A program made the translations under genes and the position numbers. Shown in pieces: positions 38,383 to 50,118 of a stretch of DNA of 64,000 nt. The notes beneath the pieces were generated by a model. It ran no database searches. It saw only the letters and a program-made list of their open reading frames with translations, and was not told the DNA's origin. The stretch covers positions 179,651 to 243,650 of the forward strand of contig RHPI01001132.1 in assembly GCA_009103225.1 (NCBI GenBank). Reading direction: 5' to 3'. The first letter of the stretch is position 1. The number at the start of each line of letters is the position of its first letter. This DNA comes from Chlorokybus atmophyticus. Taxonomy: Eukaryota; Streptophyta; Chlorokybophyceae; Chlorokybales; Chlorokybaceae.

Positions 38383-41309
38383 TCACCTTTGCTTTTTGGT
38401 CCTGTCAGCATCCCTTGTGCTAACAACCTTTTTCTGTTTTTTTTGGTCAACCTGCACATCCTTGCAGGCGCTCTCCGTGGCAATGTCACTTAGAGGAGGT
38501 AAGGCGTTATCTTCTTGCTCCACAGCTTTGCGCTTGTTGGTTGCCTCCCGTTCCTCCACGACCTCATGTTGCTTCGTGAGGTCGAGCATAAAGCCTTTGT
38601 CTTTTAGCGCAGCTTTCAAGACACCTCGATTAATCTCTTTACCAACAAGACAGGCTGGGATCAATGTGGCAAGCTAAGAGGGAGAGGGCGAGCTATCGCT
38701 GCTTCGTGATGGAGATGCTCCCGGATGGTTAGAGTGCGGTGACAAGTGAGTCTCCGCAACAGGAATGGAGGGTGCTGACTTGTTATTGCGAGCATATGGC
38801 TATGGTTGAGGGAAGGCAGGATGTGCACAACAGTCGGCTACTTTTTGCCTAGCACACGAAGGCGAGGCCTGAGGCGTTGGCGCAGCACCAGGGTCGCAGC
38901 CAGTAGTAGCGAGGAATAGGCAACGCTGTTCCGCCACTCTCCGATCATGTCTGTTACCTCCGGTGGCACTTCTGGCATAGGCCACGACCATTGTTCGGTG
39001 CTTGCAGGCTTGAGGAGCAAAAAGTGTGCTTCTGGCTCATCGGAGCAGTGTTGCCCACCATCAGGACTAAGTTGAGGGCTTTCTTATTTCCAACCGAAAC
39101 TGCGCTGACAGGCCGTGGCACCCACTCCCCATACTCGCGCTGAACGGTCACGCAGCCAATTAACAACCCAGCCCAGCTTGTTGGCAAAAATGGTCATCTG
39201 CAGGTGCTCCACGTACACATCTTTTTTGCGCACGATCTGTCGCACCTTGGCCATGGCTATGTCAATGTTGCAATTGACATCAGCCAACATGCTCACAGGC
39301 AGTTTATCGTAATACTGCGCCATCTCTCCCGCGGCACCAGTGGCTCTGCAGAACTCTAAGATTCTGCTCACCACACCTGCATCGATAGCCTTGGCGGTGA
39401 TTTTGCGGAGAGTGTCCCCCCTGCCGTCGTCATCCATGGTGTCCAGCATGGCCCAAAATCTGCTCGAGCTGGGGCACTTGTGATTATCTAGGACACTTTG
39501 CGCTATGGATGGCTTGGCGCGAAACACACAATAGTAGAAGCAATCACCATCCGTTGGCGCATTGAAGTGGCCCCATGAGGCGAGCTGCCACCTAGCATGA
39601 CTGATGGCCATATGCTGCGTTGCGGCCAGCTCCTCTGACGACTCACTGGCAGATGGTGACCCTTGCTGCATGCGCATACAGCACTCAATTGGTGTGTCCA
39701 ACTGTCGACGGCAAGAGTCAAAGTGACTGATAAAGCACCTGAGCTTGGGGCAGACTGCCGGCTTCAACTTGCAACGGGTGGGGTAAGGTAGGTGCAGAAG
39801 CCACATCGGTTGTTGCATTGTGCTGTGGTCGCGCCGGTTGCGGCAAGAAGAATTGCTGCCCCGCAATCACCGGTGCTGCTCGTGGAGGAGACTGCAGTGC
39901 ATGAAGGACTGGTGCCGCGCCAGGTGGATGCGCTCTGGCTGCTATGGGAGCAGGTGCGGCAAGTAAGACCACTTGTCCATGCAGCAAGGGGGCCTGTATA
40001 TGGAACCCAGGATAAGATGGCTTATCATGTTGCAAAGGACGAATATAAGCTTATGCAGTGCCTGACGCATTGTTACCAAAGCACAAGCATAAAAGACAGC
40101 GACTTACTTCAATGGCCCGTGGGCTGCATGGAGCAGGGGAAGCCGTGGGGGCTGACAAGGTGGTATTGGGTGCACTCTCCCCGCCACTCTCAATCGCAGA
40201 CTCGTCACGGAGCTCGTGAGCCATGGGCACAGGATGCGACACTGCCCCATTGGACATTTCGGGATTCAACAAGCCAACATGCATGTAAACTGATGCCGCA
40301 TTGCCGCTGCGCCCATCAACAAGTGGGATTGAAGGACCAGTTGATGGGATTGAATCCAGGCTTGCTTAGGAGCTCCCACACGACCTAGTGCATTGTGGTG
40401 CTGTCAACCAATCACATGTGGGTTAGCTGCATGCTTGCGATACTGCAATTGCAATAGTCAGCTGCGTCACACCGACATCAGTTGGTTGCTTCGAATAGTC
40501 ACCTGCAGCATTGCTGGTTGATGCGCAAATGATTGCATGCACTGCGTCATTGCTGGTTGATGCAAAGCTGGTTGAATGCCGGACGAATGGCCACGCGCTC
40601 ATGTGCGAAAACCCAGCCTACTTCATACGGCACGTGCGCGTGACTTCGTACGCTCACGCACTACCTAGCATGCAAAGGTAGGCATGCATTGGAGGTGCAT
40701 GCAGTCAACATGCACAGCGAGATTAGCAACAACACACCGCCGCCCAGCTCTGTCTGTCAAATCTGGCTTTTGCAATGTCGCCTTGACTGTGGGGTGGGTA
40801 TGGGTAAATAGTGAAGGCTTGCAGCCACACTACATGTATTATATGGACGCGCAAGAAAAAACTTGCTCTTGCAAGGAAATGCATGTGACTGCTGAGCGTA
40901 CCTCTGCAATTCTTTGTGCTTGTTCCCACAGTCGCAATTGGTCCCGCATGATTCTGACAAGGGGCTCCAAGGATTGCAGCTCCTGATCCAATCGTCGTTG
41001 CAAAAAGCGAGCCACCCAGCAGCTCTCTGTGTAAAGATGGTTCTTAATGGCTTGCCTGCTGGTTTGTCCAATGTTGATGATGCATGTTGGACACCCCCAT
41101 TGCTGACGCCTGCCATGATCCATGACGTGGCGCCCGGTAGTAGTTGGTTTTGCTTCTTGAACTTTTACGACCACAACTTCGCAAGATGTGCTACGTCGCC
41201 GCCGCCGCCGCCGCCTCCTACTCCTGGTCCTTCGCCTTTTAAACGAACCAAGGTCCACTATGCCTGACATTCGAGCCGTCATCGACTTGATGCCCTTGCG
41301 TGCCATCAT
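38383..41309 (-). CDS. TAZ-like zinc finger plus OTU cysteine protease, multi-exon, possibly degraded
   Basis: The best piece is 39866-39084. It holds a TAZ-like finger (Cys-x6-CPKLRCFISHFDSC, then ECC), a Ser/Glu linker, and an OTU core with APTDGDCFYYCV (catalytic Asp and Cys), a helical middle and VYVEHLQMTIFANKLGWVVN. The expected catalytic His block, EAHFLLLKP, follows near 39030 in a shifted frame, so an intron or frameshift lies between. Upstream exon-like pieces are an Arg-rich, NLS-like N-terminus with a CPTC...H...C motif and coiled coil (41309-40880) and Pro/Ala-rich linkers (40284-40120, 40035-39720). A Lys-rich tail ends at 38383. OTU proteases cleave ubiquitin or related linkages. 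Exact exons are not resolved. Confidence 0.6.
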
Positions 41310-41382
41310 CCAGCCATCAATGAAGCTTTTTGGGTGAGTGCACGCTAACTCCCACTAGGGCTGGTCGAGCAATGCCTCCGTC

Positions 41383-41545
41383 GTACCATGGTTGATACGA
41401 CAGAGCCATAGTATGCCAATGGCTGGGTTGGACGAGAGATGCCTCTATCGTACCATTATTGTTACGCCCAAGCCATTGTTACCCTTGGTTGTACGAAGCA
41501 AGGATGGTACGAATGCATAAGTCGTACCATCAACCATAGGAGAAG
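41383..41545. repeat. GTACCAT/ATGGTAC motif cluster 3 in a divergent intergenic region
   Basis: At least four copies of CGTACCAT/ATGGTACG with a repeated context (GCCTC-TATCGTACCAT...). They sit between the OTU gene (leftward) and the ORF starting at 41711 (rightward), so they could be promoter motifs or element-internal repeats. Confidence 0.5.
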
Positions 41546-43218
41546 GACGCACTACAAGTGCGACTCTATTGCGGGACACTAGACATTAAAACCGCCTCAT
41601 TTTCGTTTTCGCGCCTCGTACATTTGGGCGGGCCACCTGGCGGCGGCAGCGTTGGATGCGACAGCGTCACCATCAGCTAAGCAATCGGCACCCGACTATT
41701 AGTTAGAGAGATGCCTCGTGTTCCATCTGCAGGTGCACCTTGTCGTGGTGGTCGGCGCCCAAAGTCCACATTGCCCCCAGTGTTCAACCAGGCAACCGTC
41801 GCCAACCAGCAACAGCCACTCTTCGCCAACCAATCGCAGCAAGACTTCGTGCTAACGTCGAGCCCATCACAACAACTCCACCTGACACCGCAGTCGCAAG
41901 GGCAAGCTAAATGCATGCGTTCTTGATGCACTATGCACATTGCTTCTTGCTCAACTTTTAACTTTAATGCTTGCTTCTTTCATGACTAGCACAGTGACTC
42001 ACTGCATGTGTGTTGGATACACTGTGCACGTTATTCTTCTTGCTTAACTGTGAGGGTTGCATCTTTCATGGATGGCAGCACGAGTCACGTGGTTGTGCTT
42101 GCAGAAGGTCAATTGAAACCCCCAACCCAAACGCATTTGGCCGTGACGTAGCAACCTCAGGCCGTCATTAACCCTCCAGCAAGCAAGTGGAAGATTGGCA
42201 ACGAGGTAAGCATTGTATGACATTGTGACACTGTGACACTGTGTGTAATGGACTGTTCTTCTGTGGACAGCATTTGCGAGATGCCGTCGTTGAAATCATA
42301 AACGGCCACTAGGTAGAGAGCTACATTTATCTCAAGGAGGACACTGTTCGTAACGTCATGTGCCAGGTGCTATGAATGCTTTAAGACCTCAAAGCACCGT
42401 GACCAACCTGCCCGTAACAGGTAGTTGGCTTTGACTATGACGACGAGGCTAATGCGGCCAAGTTCGATGAGGTGTACTAGACGTCCAAGGAGTGCCCCTT
42501 CCACAGGGGTGTCGCCTTGAAGAAAGCTGCGCAGGTCCGGTCTGAGAACGTCACCAAGATCAAGCATGTCCTTAAAAAGGAGTACAAGTGGACACTGTTT
42601 AACAGCAACAAGCGCAAGTGAGTTGGGTCCCTCACCACCATGTCTGGTCTGCAACACTGCCTTCTTACTCAGCCTCCATACACACGTACGCATCTCGCCT
42701 ATTGCCACCAATTCGATCAAGCACATCAACGCCCTAATGGACCCCAAGACCCCAAAAGCGCAGATGCGCAACGCGCTCCATAATAAGTCATCGGCAGTAT
42801 TATAGCCTAATGCAGGCTCTACTTGAACTATCTATATCGTGACTAATGCCTAGTTAGTATGACTTTCGCAGACAAGTTATGGCGGAAATTTGAGGTGACC
42901 GACAATGCAGACCCGGAGCGGAGGAGATACATCCATGAATGGGGCAATCCCATAATCTGGCAAATGATCGTGCAATGCTGGTCTTACGCCGTCACTACAC
43001 CTGGTCGCCGGCAGCTGACAGTCAACCACCTCGCATACCTGTTGCTTACGGTGAGCACTCTGAACTCAATCACGAGCAATTTAGGAATGCTGTAGCCCCA
43101 AACTACAGGCTTGCAGACGCGCTACAGTGAATAGTGGCTTTCAATGCCACTAAGACATGCCTGTAAACTACGCAGGTGGAGCGCATCTTAAAGGGCAAGG
43201 ATGCAGACCCTCTCCTAC

Positions 43219-43528
43219 TGTAAAAAGGGGGGTGCTTCCGCTCCCTTTAATCCCCTACCCCAACACCACCACCACAGCCACATCGCCGCCGCTGCTGGCA
43301 GCGCCGCGAAAGATCCCCTGGCTATGGCGGTCGCCGCGTTAGCAGCGCCGCCATGCGGCCGATATGGACTTGAGATAAGAGTCTCAAGTCGATATCGGTG
43401 TCACATAACACCTTATGAGGGCCTAAAAAGGCCCTCATACAACTCTAATGGCTGTGTTTATGCCGTTGGGACCCTTATTTCTCATTAAATAAGGGCGGGG
43501 AACCGCATAGCGGCAGCACTCCCTTACA
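43219..43528 (-). repeat. 3' LTR of the chromovirus
   Basis: 310 bp, starting and ending with TGTAA/TTACA-type termini. It shares long blocks with the copy at 49716-50016, including CCCTACCCCAACACCACCAC, GGTCGC-GCGTTAGCAGCG and TTTCTCATTAAATAAGGGCG. An internal GACTTGAGATAAGAGTCTCAAGTC palindrome is expanded relative to the other LTR. Confidence 0.92.
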
Positions 43529-43639
43529 TTCCCCCCCACTTGGGTTTTAATGTCCTTATTGAGGGGTTAGCAAGGCCCCACCGTGAGCATTGAAAACCTT
43601 GGTGAGTAAAGAACCAGGGCCAAAGCGGTAAAGATGTCT

Positions 43640-46600
43640 GCCAGCACCCATTTACCGTCCGCGTGCGGACAAATCACGCCAGTACGCCCGAAGAATCTCC
43701 TAGCAGTTGATAAGATTCCTTTTGAATCCCCGCGTGCTGTGTTCAACACCATACCCTTTTCGTTTCATCAAAGTAAGTCGGCGCGCGTCCGCGTCGGGGC
43801 TTACGGTGACTTATGATTGCTTCCACCTCGTACTCGAAAGTATCATCGCCATCCACTGCGACAGGGGGTGGAGGAGGTTGAACACGACCGTCTGAATGGT
43901 ATGGTTTTAATCACATGAAACACGTCATGTATATGTATGGATTGTGGTAACTCCAAACGATACGCGTGCCGACCCGATTAACCACTTTGAAGGGGCCTAT
44001 CCAGCGAGGGAAAATATTTCGGGTACCCACTCCCTTGATGATTATGTTTTTAGTGCTTAAGAGCACCGATTTACCCACATTATAATCGGCATGCCTACGA
44101 TGCTTATCAGCTTGGGCTTTTTGTCTGTCTTGCGCTGCGCGCAGACAGCTCTTTGCCAACGCTAACCTGTCTTGCATGGCCGCAGCCATCTCGCGCGCTG
44201 CAGGCACGCGAGTCAAGTCGTTAGCCGGCAACTTAATACTTACTGCTCGCAGGACTTTGTGGATGCACTTCGTAATTTAAGAAAAACGGAGTTTCCTGCA
44301 CACTCTCTTGCCATGCATTGTTGATCGCGAACTCAGCCATTAAAAGATAATTATCCCAATGAGACTGGTTCGGACTCACATCCTGCCGAATGGTTTCCTC
44401 AATCACTTGGTTGGCGCGTGGAGTCTGACCATTAGTCTGAGGATGATAAGCGGTACTCATGTGCTGCTGTATCTGCAGGAAGTTGCATAGCGACTTCCAA
44501 AACTGGGCCACAAACCTCGGGTCACGGTCAGTCACAATGTTGCGAGGCAAGCCATGCAACTTGAACACTGACGCGACAAACACCATTGATAGATCACAGG
44601 AGCTTGTCTCCGTACGGCAAGAAATAATGTGAACCATTTTAAACAAACGATCCACAAATATTGCAACCGCAGTGTGACCCAACGCTGTCTCAGGGAGCTC
44701 AGTGATAAGGTCCATACTCGCACTTTCTCGCTTACTGTTAGGAACTAGCAACGGCCGCAGTAGCCCAGCGAGCTTTTTACGTAACGGTTTGTCACGTTGA
44801 CATTTGTCACACGTGTTCACATACCGCTTCACATCAGCAGGCAACAATGGCCATCAATACAACTGTTGCGCTGCCTTAGTGGTCTTGCGACTACCAAAGC
44901 GCCCAGCGTAAGGTGGATCGTGTACATACCGCTATGCATTTTACACGCAGTTCAGCATGGTCAGGTATCACCAAACTTTTGCTCATGTATCACAGATTGT
45001 CACGTTTGTCAAACTTTTGTAAGTTGTATGCAATAGAAAACCACGGGTCCAAAGTGTACCCCTGTACAACAATTTGCACAAACTCATCATCAAGAGACAA
45101 TGTGTTGCGTGTCGCGAGTTATTGCGCGCGCATCACCGCCAGTAATGACGGACAGCGACTCAAAGGGTCAGCAACATTGTTTTTGCCCGGCCGATACACC
45201 CAATTAAAGGTGAACCTGGACAAAAACTCATTCCAGAGCGCTTGCCGTCTCGACAAGTTTTGCTGTGTTGAGAAATACACCAACGGGTTGTGATCAGTCA
45301 CAACAGTGAACTAAACACCCTTTAAGTAACATCTCCATGTCTCAAGAGCATGAACTATATCCAATAGTTCTTGCTCTGTCGTAGTGTAGTTCACCTCTGC
45401 AGAAATGAACTTCCTACTCTCATAAGCACAAGGTCTGCCAGCTTGCAACAGTACCGCACCACACCCAAGTGTTGATGCGTCACTGACCACTATGAAGTGT
45501 TTGTCCCAATTTGGCAGTGCTAACACCGGCGCCGATGTTAAAGCCAACTTCACCTTTTGCATAGCAGCTTCTTGTGCTGTTGTTCAAGTGAACGGGGCAT
45601 CTTTACGCAACAGTTTGGTCAAAGGCATGACAACTGTCGAGTACCCCATCATGAACTTGCGAAGTAGTTTGCCAACCTTGGAAATGACCTTAGTTGATGG
45701 ACATTCTGAGGTTTGGGCCACTCTTTTACAACCTGTACTTTGCGAGGGTTAGGCTTGATACTCGCACCACTCACAATGTGACCAAGAAAGGGCAACTCCG
45801 TTTTACAAAAATTACGCTTGGTGAGATTTGCCAACAAACGATGCTTGCGCAATCTTGCAAACACCGCTTCCAAGTGTTGCCTATGTTCTTCCTGTGTTCT
45901 ACTGAAGACAATGATGTCATCCAAGTAACTCATGACATGTTGACCAAGCATATCGCCGAAAATTTTACTCACTTCCTTCTGAAACACAGCGAGTGCATTA
46001 GTCAATCCCAAAGGTAACATTTTGTATTGACAATGGCCCGTAGGTGTCCTGAACGCTGTCTTATAGACATCCGAAGGATGAATCCGGATATGATAATAGC
46101 CGCTTGTCAAGTCTAGCGTGCTTAAGTACGCATTCCCTGACAACTTGTCAAAAACATCATCAATCCTTGGGAACGGGTATCTGTTCTTTATCGTGATCGT
46201 GTTTAGAGCACAGTAATCCACACGCATGTGCAACTTCCCATTCTTTTTCCATAACCAACAATATGGGTGCGCTAAAGGGTGAGGAACTTGGTTCAATCAA
46301 TCCCTTTTTCAATTACTCTTTTATCTGTGTTTCCATTTCCCCCCTCTCACGAGGGCTCAACTTATATATAGGCCAAAATGGAGGCTCACTATCAGGAATT
46401 AAAGGTATTGTGTGTCCGACACCTCGATCACTGATCCTGGCAGGGGGCAAGCCCGGCAACTCATATCAGAACACATTCTGAAATTTCTTAATAATGTCCG
46501 CCACACCTTCTGTATTGCCAGGCACCACATCATCACTCGACGTTAAGTGCATTAGGAAAGCAGGGGTGTTTTTACGTAACGCACGCTTCACTTGAAGCGC

Positions 46601-47288
46601 CGTAAGTAACGCAGGGTCTGTTTGCTTGTATTTCAAGCTATGCAACCCCTGCACAGACAAAGTGATGCGCTTACGCCCCTTCTTTACTGTGCACAACCGT
46701 GCAGCAGTATCTAATGTCATAGACACTTGATCTTGCCATTCTTGGCCAAATACCACATCAACACCAGCTATGTCAATGGGTACTACGATGAAAGTTAAAT
46801 TGGCTTGATAACTACCAGTCTTAACTTTCAATTTGATTTCATCTTTTACTAATAACGCACATCCAGCACCAGCAGTTGAGAAGGCTGAGGGTTGACACGC
46901 TATATCTATTGCGCATAACCCATTTATCTTCGACGAAGTTATGCGTTGCCCCGGTGTCAACCAAGAACGAGCTAGTAATACCCTGTGCCGTGCCTGTGAA
47001 GGTCCACAATAAAGGTACTACTCGCCCTTGAAAGGTAGCCAAGATTCCATGATTGATGCGTGGGTGAATAAATACTGCTGTCAACCGCACTGTTCCCGTC
47101 TCACGCTTTGTGAATTGTTTCAACACGGTTCTTTCCCGAGTATGCTTCAGCCATGGTCCATGGTTCTTCGGCACAATGACAGCCGCACTCAGTGTCGTGC
47201 GTTTATTTTGTATCTTACACAATGTGCGCAAAACTTCTGATAGCATGTTAAACTCTACATGCACTAGCACACAAGCATTGGCATCCAC
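43640..47288 (-). pseudogene. Chromovirus pol (protease-RT-RNase H-integrase-chromodomain), broken
   Basis: Aspartic protease with FLVDTGATHNFV (near 46970), then a linker (46466-46960). Reverse transcriptase is at 45649-46296 with YLDDIIVFS. RNase H is at 45119-45562 ([34 protein letters not shown]). Integrase is at 43911-44847 with an HHCC-type start (CDKCQRDKP), SMDLITELP and IVTDRDPRF. The usual GQTER motif reads GQTPR, so the catalytic Glu appears replaced by Pro. A GPF-like module (PRWIGPFKVVNRVG) follows. Beyond the integrase stop, chromodomain traces (FEYEVEAIISHR, then KGYGVEHST and EILRAYW) lie in different frames with a stop. Frame breaks between domains show decay. Confidence 0.88.
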
Positions 47289-47435
47289 TTTTTCACTATC
47301 AAAAAGTCACAGCTTATCATGTGCTTGCCATGCATGTGTCATTACATGCACACGAGACAATTCATCAAACCAGTTTGCTGTATGCAACACTAGCAACTGG
47401 CCACCAGATGAAGGTACATCAGTCACGACGTAATC

Positions 47436-48834
47436 CTATTCAACCTTCTTGGCCTTGCCCTTCCCCTTGGTTGGGCAGTTCTTCGCAATGTGACCTGGCT
47501 GATGGCACACGTAGCAGGCGCGTGCTGCAATAGGCGTAGCACCACTCGCAGGTGCATATGAGGTCTTGGCCTTTTTTGCCGCATGCACACTTGGTGGAGG
47601 GAACCGCTTCCCCCCTCCCCCAAGCGTGGGTTCCCGCGAACCTCGCAACCTCTGCAAGGTTGCGAGGTCCGCGGGAACCCACGCTTGCCCCGTCGACGTG
47701 TTGTACTGCAACTGGTTGCGCAAGCGCGCATCAAAGCCGCGCTTGTACAAGTCAAACTGCTCAGCCTTGTCCATGGGCATGAGCCAACTGTTGACACGGC
47801 CAACAAGTGCCTGAAACTCTTGCAAGTACACTGAAGCCGCCCGACCATTCTGTTGCAGCTTGGTAAGCTTGTTGCGAGCAGCAGTAGCCGAGTCCATGCC
47901 ATCATAGCGCCACAAAAAACTGAAACAATGCCTCCATGGTCTTGGAAGCTCCATCCTCTATTTGACGTGCATACTTGGCCAAAGCGTCAAGTGGCATGAA
48001 CAACTCAGCAACAGATGTATGCTCACTAATTGGTCGCTGAAGTGCAGGTAAGTAGCGCTTCACATTCACCACCCAATCATGAATGTTCACAGCCCCATTG
48101 GGCTTGAACTTCTCGGGCTTGTTCAGCGCTGTGACGGGTAGGCCAACTGATGTCCCTGCTACAGTTGTGGTAGCCCCGGCCACCTGCTGACGTAATGCTA
48201 CCAACTCGGACTGCATAGCATCGAGGCGTGCAGTCAAGCGCTCTTCTTGAGCTGACTTCTCCTCCAGCTCAGGCCCTAAGTACCAGAAGAGGTCCTTGCA
48301 ACGCTTCTGAGTTTCCACCGTAAATAAGGTGAGAGCCTCGAACGCCATCCTCTGGCCTGGATACGGGCCTGGTTTGTCATAGGTGGCCATAAGAGCGGCC
48401 ACTGCTGGATCTGTGCGCATGAGTTGCGGTACATTACGTGTCAACTCGTGCTCGATTATGCGAATCACCATCTCCTTGCTTGCGCGCGGGAGTGCCGCGA
48501 AGGCCGTATTATATGCATTACGGACTTGCTGCGCCCACTCATTCCACACGTCCTTGCGAAGCTGGGGGTGTGCGGCAAGAAGAGCTTCACGCTCTGATAC
48601 GTACTTTGCTATGGCCGCCCCAATGATGCTCTGAGCGACCATATGTTGTTTGTCAAGAGAGGACTTCTTTGAGAAAGCTTCACCACTCTTGTACTTGGCT
48701 TCTTCCTCTTCACTGTTATTGTAACTACCACTCGTTTCCAAGTGCTTCACTTCCTCATCACTTGATGGCTCATAGGATGAACCCTCAGAAACGATACATC
48801 CCGCCTTCCTCTCCTTGGCAAGACATCTGCCCAA
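47436..48834 (-). pseudogene. Chromovirus gag with zinc knuckle, one frameshift
   Basis: The N-terminal part is acidic (SSDEEVKHLE, then NNSEEEEAKY) with a coiled coil (EERLTARLDAMQSELVALRQ). The capsid-like region then shifts frame at an A6 run (about 47916-47921), after which the frame continues with NKLTKLQQNGRAASVYLQEF and ends in a CCHC zinc knuckle, CYVCHQPGHIAKNCP, and a Lys-rich tail. No clear ATG marks the start; the frame opens with TTG at 48834. A 31-nt inverted repeat lies inside the region before the knuckle. Confidence 0.85.
47621..47687. repeat. Near-perfect hairpin inside gag, 31-nt arms, 5-nt loop
   Basis: Left arm 47621-47651, loop CTGCA, right arm 47657-47687, with one mismatch. 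It has the same geometry as the hairpin at 28831-28897. It encodes mirrored peptides in the gag linker before the zinc knuckle. Confidence 0.9.
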
Positions 48835-49715
48835 GGAGACAAGCCGTCAATAAGTTTCAAGTGCACGAGCACACGAGTTGAGCACTCTGAAAGTGTTGAA
48901 ATTTGTTGTTTCTTTCTCGTTGATTTCAAGGTGCTATACTTGGGCTAAACAGCACGTAAAATGACTGCCCAACACCTCTCAACAGGACGCTCGCTTGTAA
49001 ACCAGCCGTACGCGAATCCACGCGACGGTCATCAAGCTATTATAACTTAAAGTTTTTACTTCGTACAACCCTGCTCAACTCACAATTGCAAATGACACAA
49101 AAGGTGCCAAACTCTCGTTGAATTAGCCCTACAGGCTGATATCAACAAGTTGTGAGTCGAGGGTTTGATATCGACCGCCCAAATCGAATCTGGCGACCCT
49201 ACCGCAGTGAATGGCGGCCAAAACAGCCCAAGTTGGCGTTAGACTGCTTTCTTGGGGTGGGAGATGTGTAAACAACTACACCCTCCCTTTACACCACCAC
49301 GAATCCACGTGGTGGCAGCCCCAACCACGAGCACACTCACAAGTAATAATGTGATAATTACAAGTGATGTGCTGGGATGCAATACTTGAGGTGAGGCTGC
49401 CTGAGTGGCCGCCTCCCCTTTACACTAATAAGCTAGGCTAGGCTAGGCAAGCTAGGCTAGGCTAAGCAAGCAAGGCAAGGCAAGGCTAGGCTACACCAAC
49501 AGCAGCACTATACAATTGTACAACTATACAACAACAACAACTAGCTAACAACTACCACTACCCAACCTAGTGGGTAGCGGCTGCTAGCTGCCGCCGCTGC
49601 CGCCGCTGTCAAGCCGCCGGCCTGACATCGGCACTGAGCAGCGTCGATTGCCGCCTCTGCGCCCCGTTGTTGCCGCCGCCCCCCCAGGCCCCCAATCCCT
49701 CGCTCCGATATTAAA

Positions 49716-50016
49716 TGTAAGATGGGGGGTGCTACTGCCCCCCTTAATCCCCTACCCCAACACCACCACCACAGCCACGTCGCCGCCGTCGCTGGCAGCC
49801 AGGGGATCGAAAGATCCCCTGGCTATGGCGGTCGCTGCGTTAGCAGCGCCGCCATGCGGCCGATATCGACTCAAGTCGATATCGGTGTCACATAACATAA
49901 CTCCTTATGATGATCTAGGCCCTCATACGACTCTAATGGCTGTGTTTATCCCGTTGGGACCCCTATTTCTCATTAAATAAGGGCGGGGAACCGCATAGCG
50001 GTAGTGCTCCGTTACA
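49716..50016 (-). repeat. 5' LTR of the chromovirus
   Basis: 301 bp, partner of 43219-43528. On the plus strand it begins TGTAAGATGGGG and ends CTCCGTTACA, followed by the CCTAC duplication. Confidence 0.92.
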
Positions 50017-50118
50017 CCTACCCTCTGCTGCTAGCATCGACACACATGAAGAGTACCTCCGCGAAATCAACACCATGATCATGTCAATGCAGCGGGAGAT
50101 AAGGCAACGGTACGCAGC

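Larger units (their letters stand above)
43219..50016 (-). mobile_element. Ty3/gypsy chromovirus LTR retrotransposon, full length
   Basis: It is bounded by two related LTRs (43219-43528 and 49716-50016), each TG...CA, and flanked by the 5-bp duplication CCTAC (43214-43218 and 50017-50021). Coding is on the minus strand: gag, then protease, reverse transcriptase, RNase H, integrase and a chromodomain remnant. The polypurine tract AAGTGGGGGGGAA abuts the 3' LTR at 43529. The primer-binding region next to the 5' LTR (below 49716; TATCGGAGCGAGG) recalls the initiator-Met tRNA type. The LTRs differ by several indels, and gag and pol carry frame breaks, so this copy is not recent and is probably inactive. 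Confidence 0.92.
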
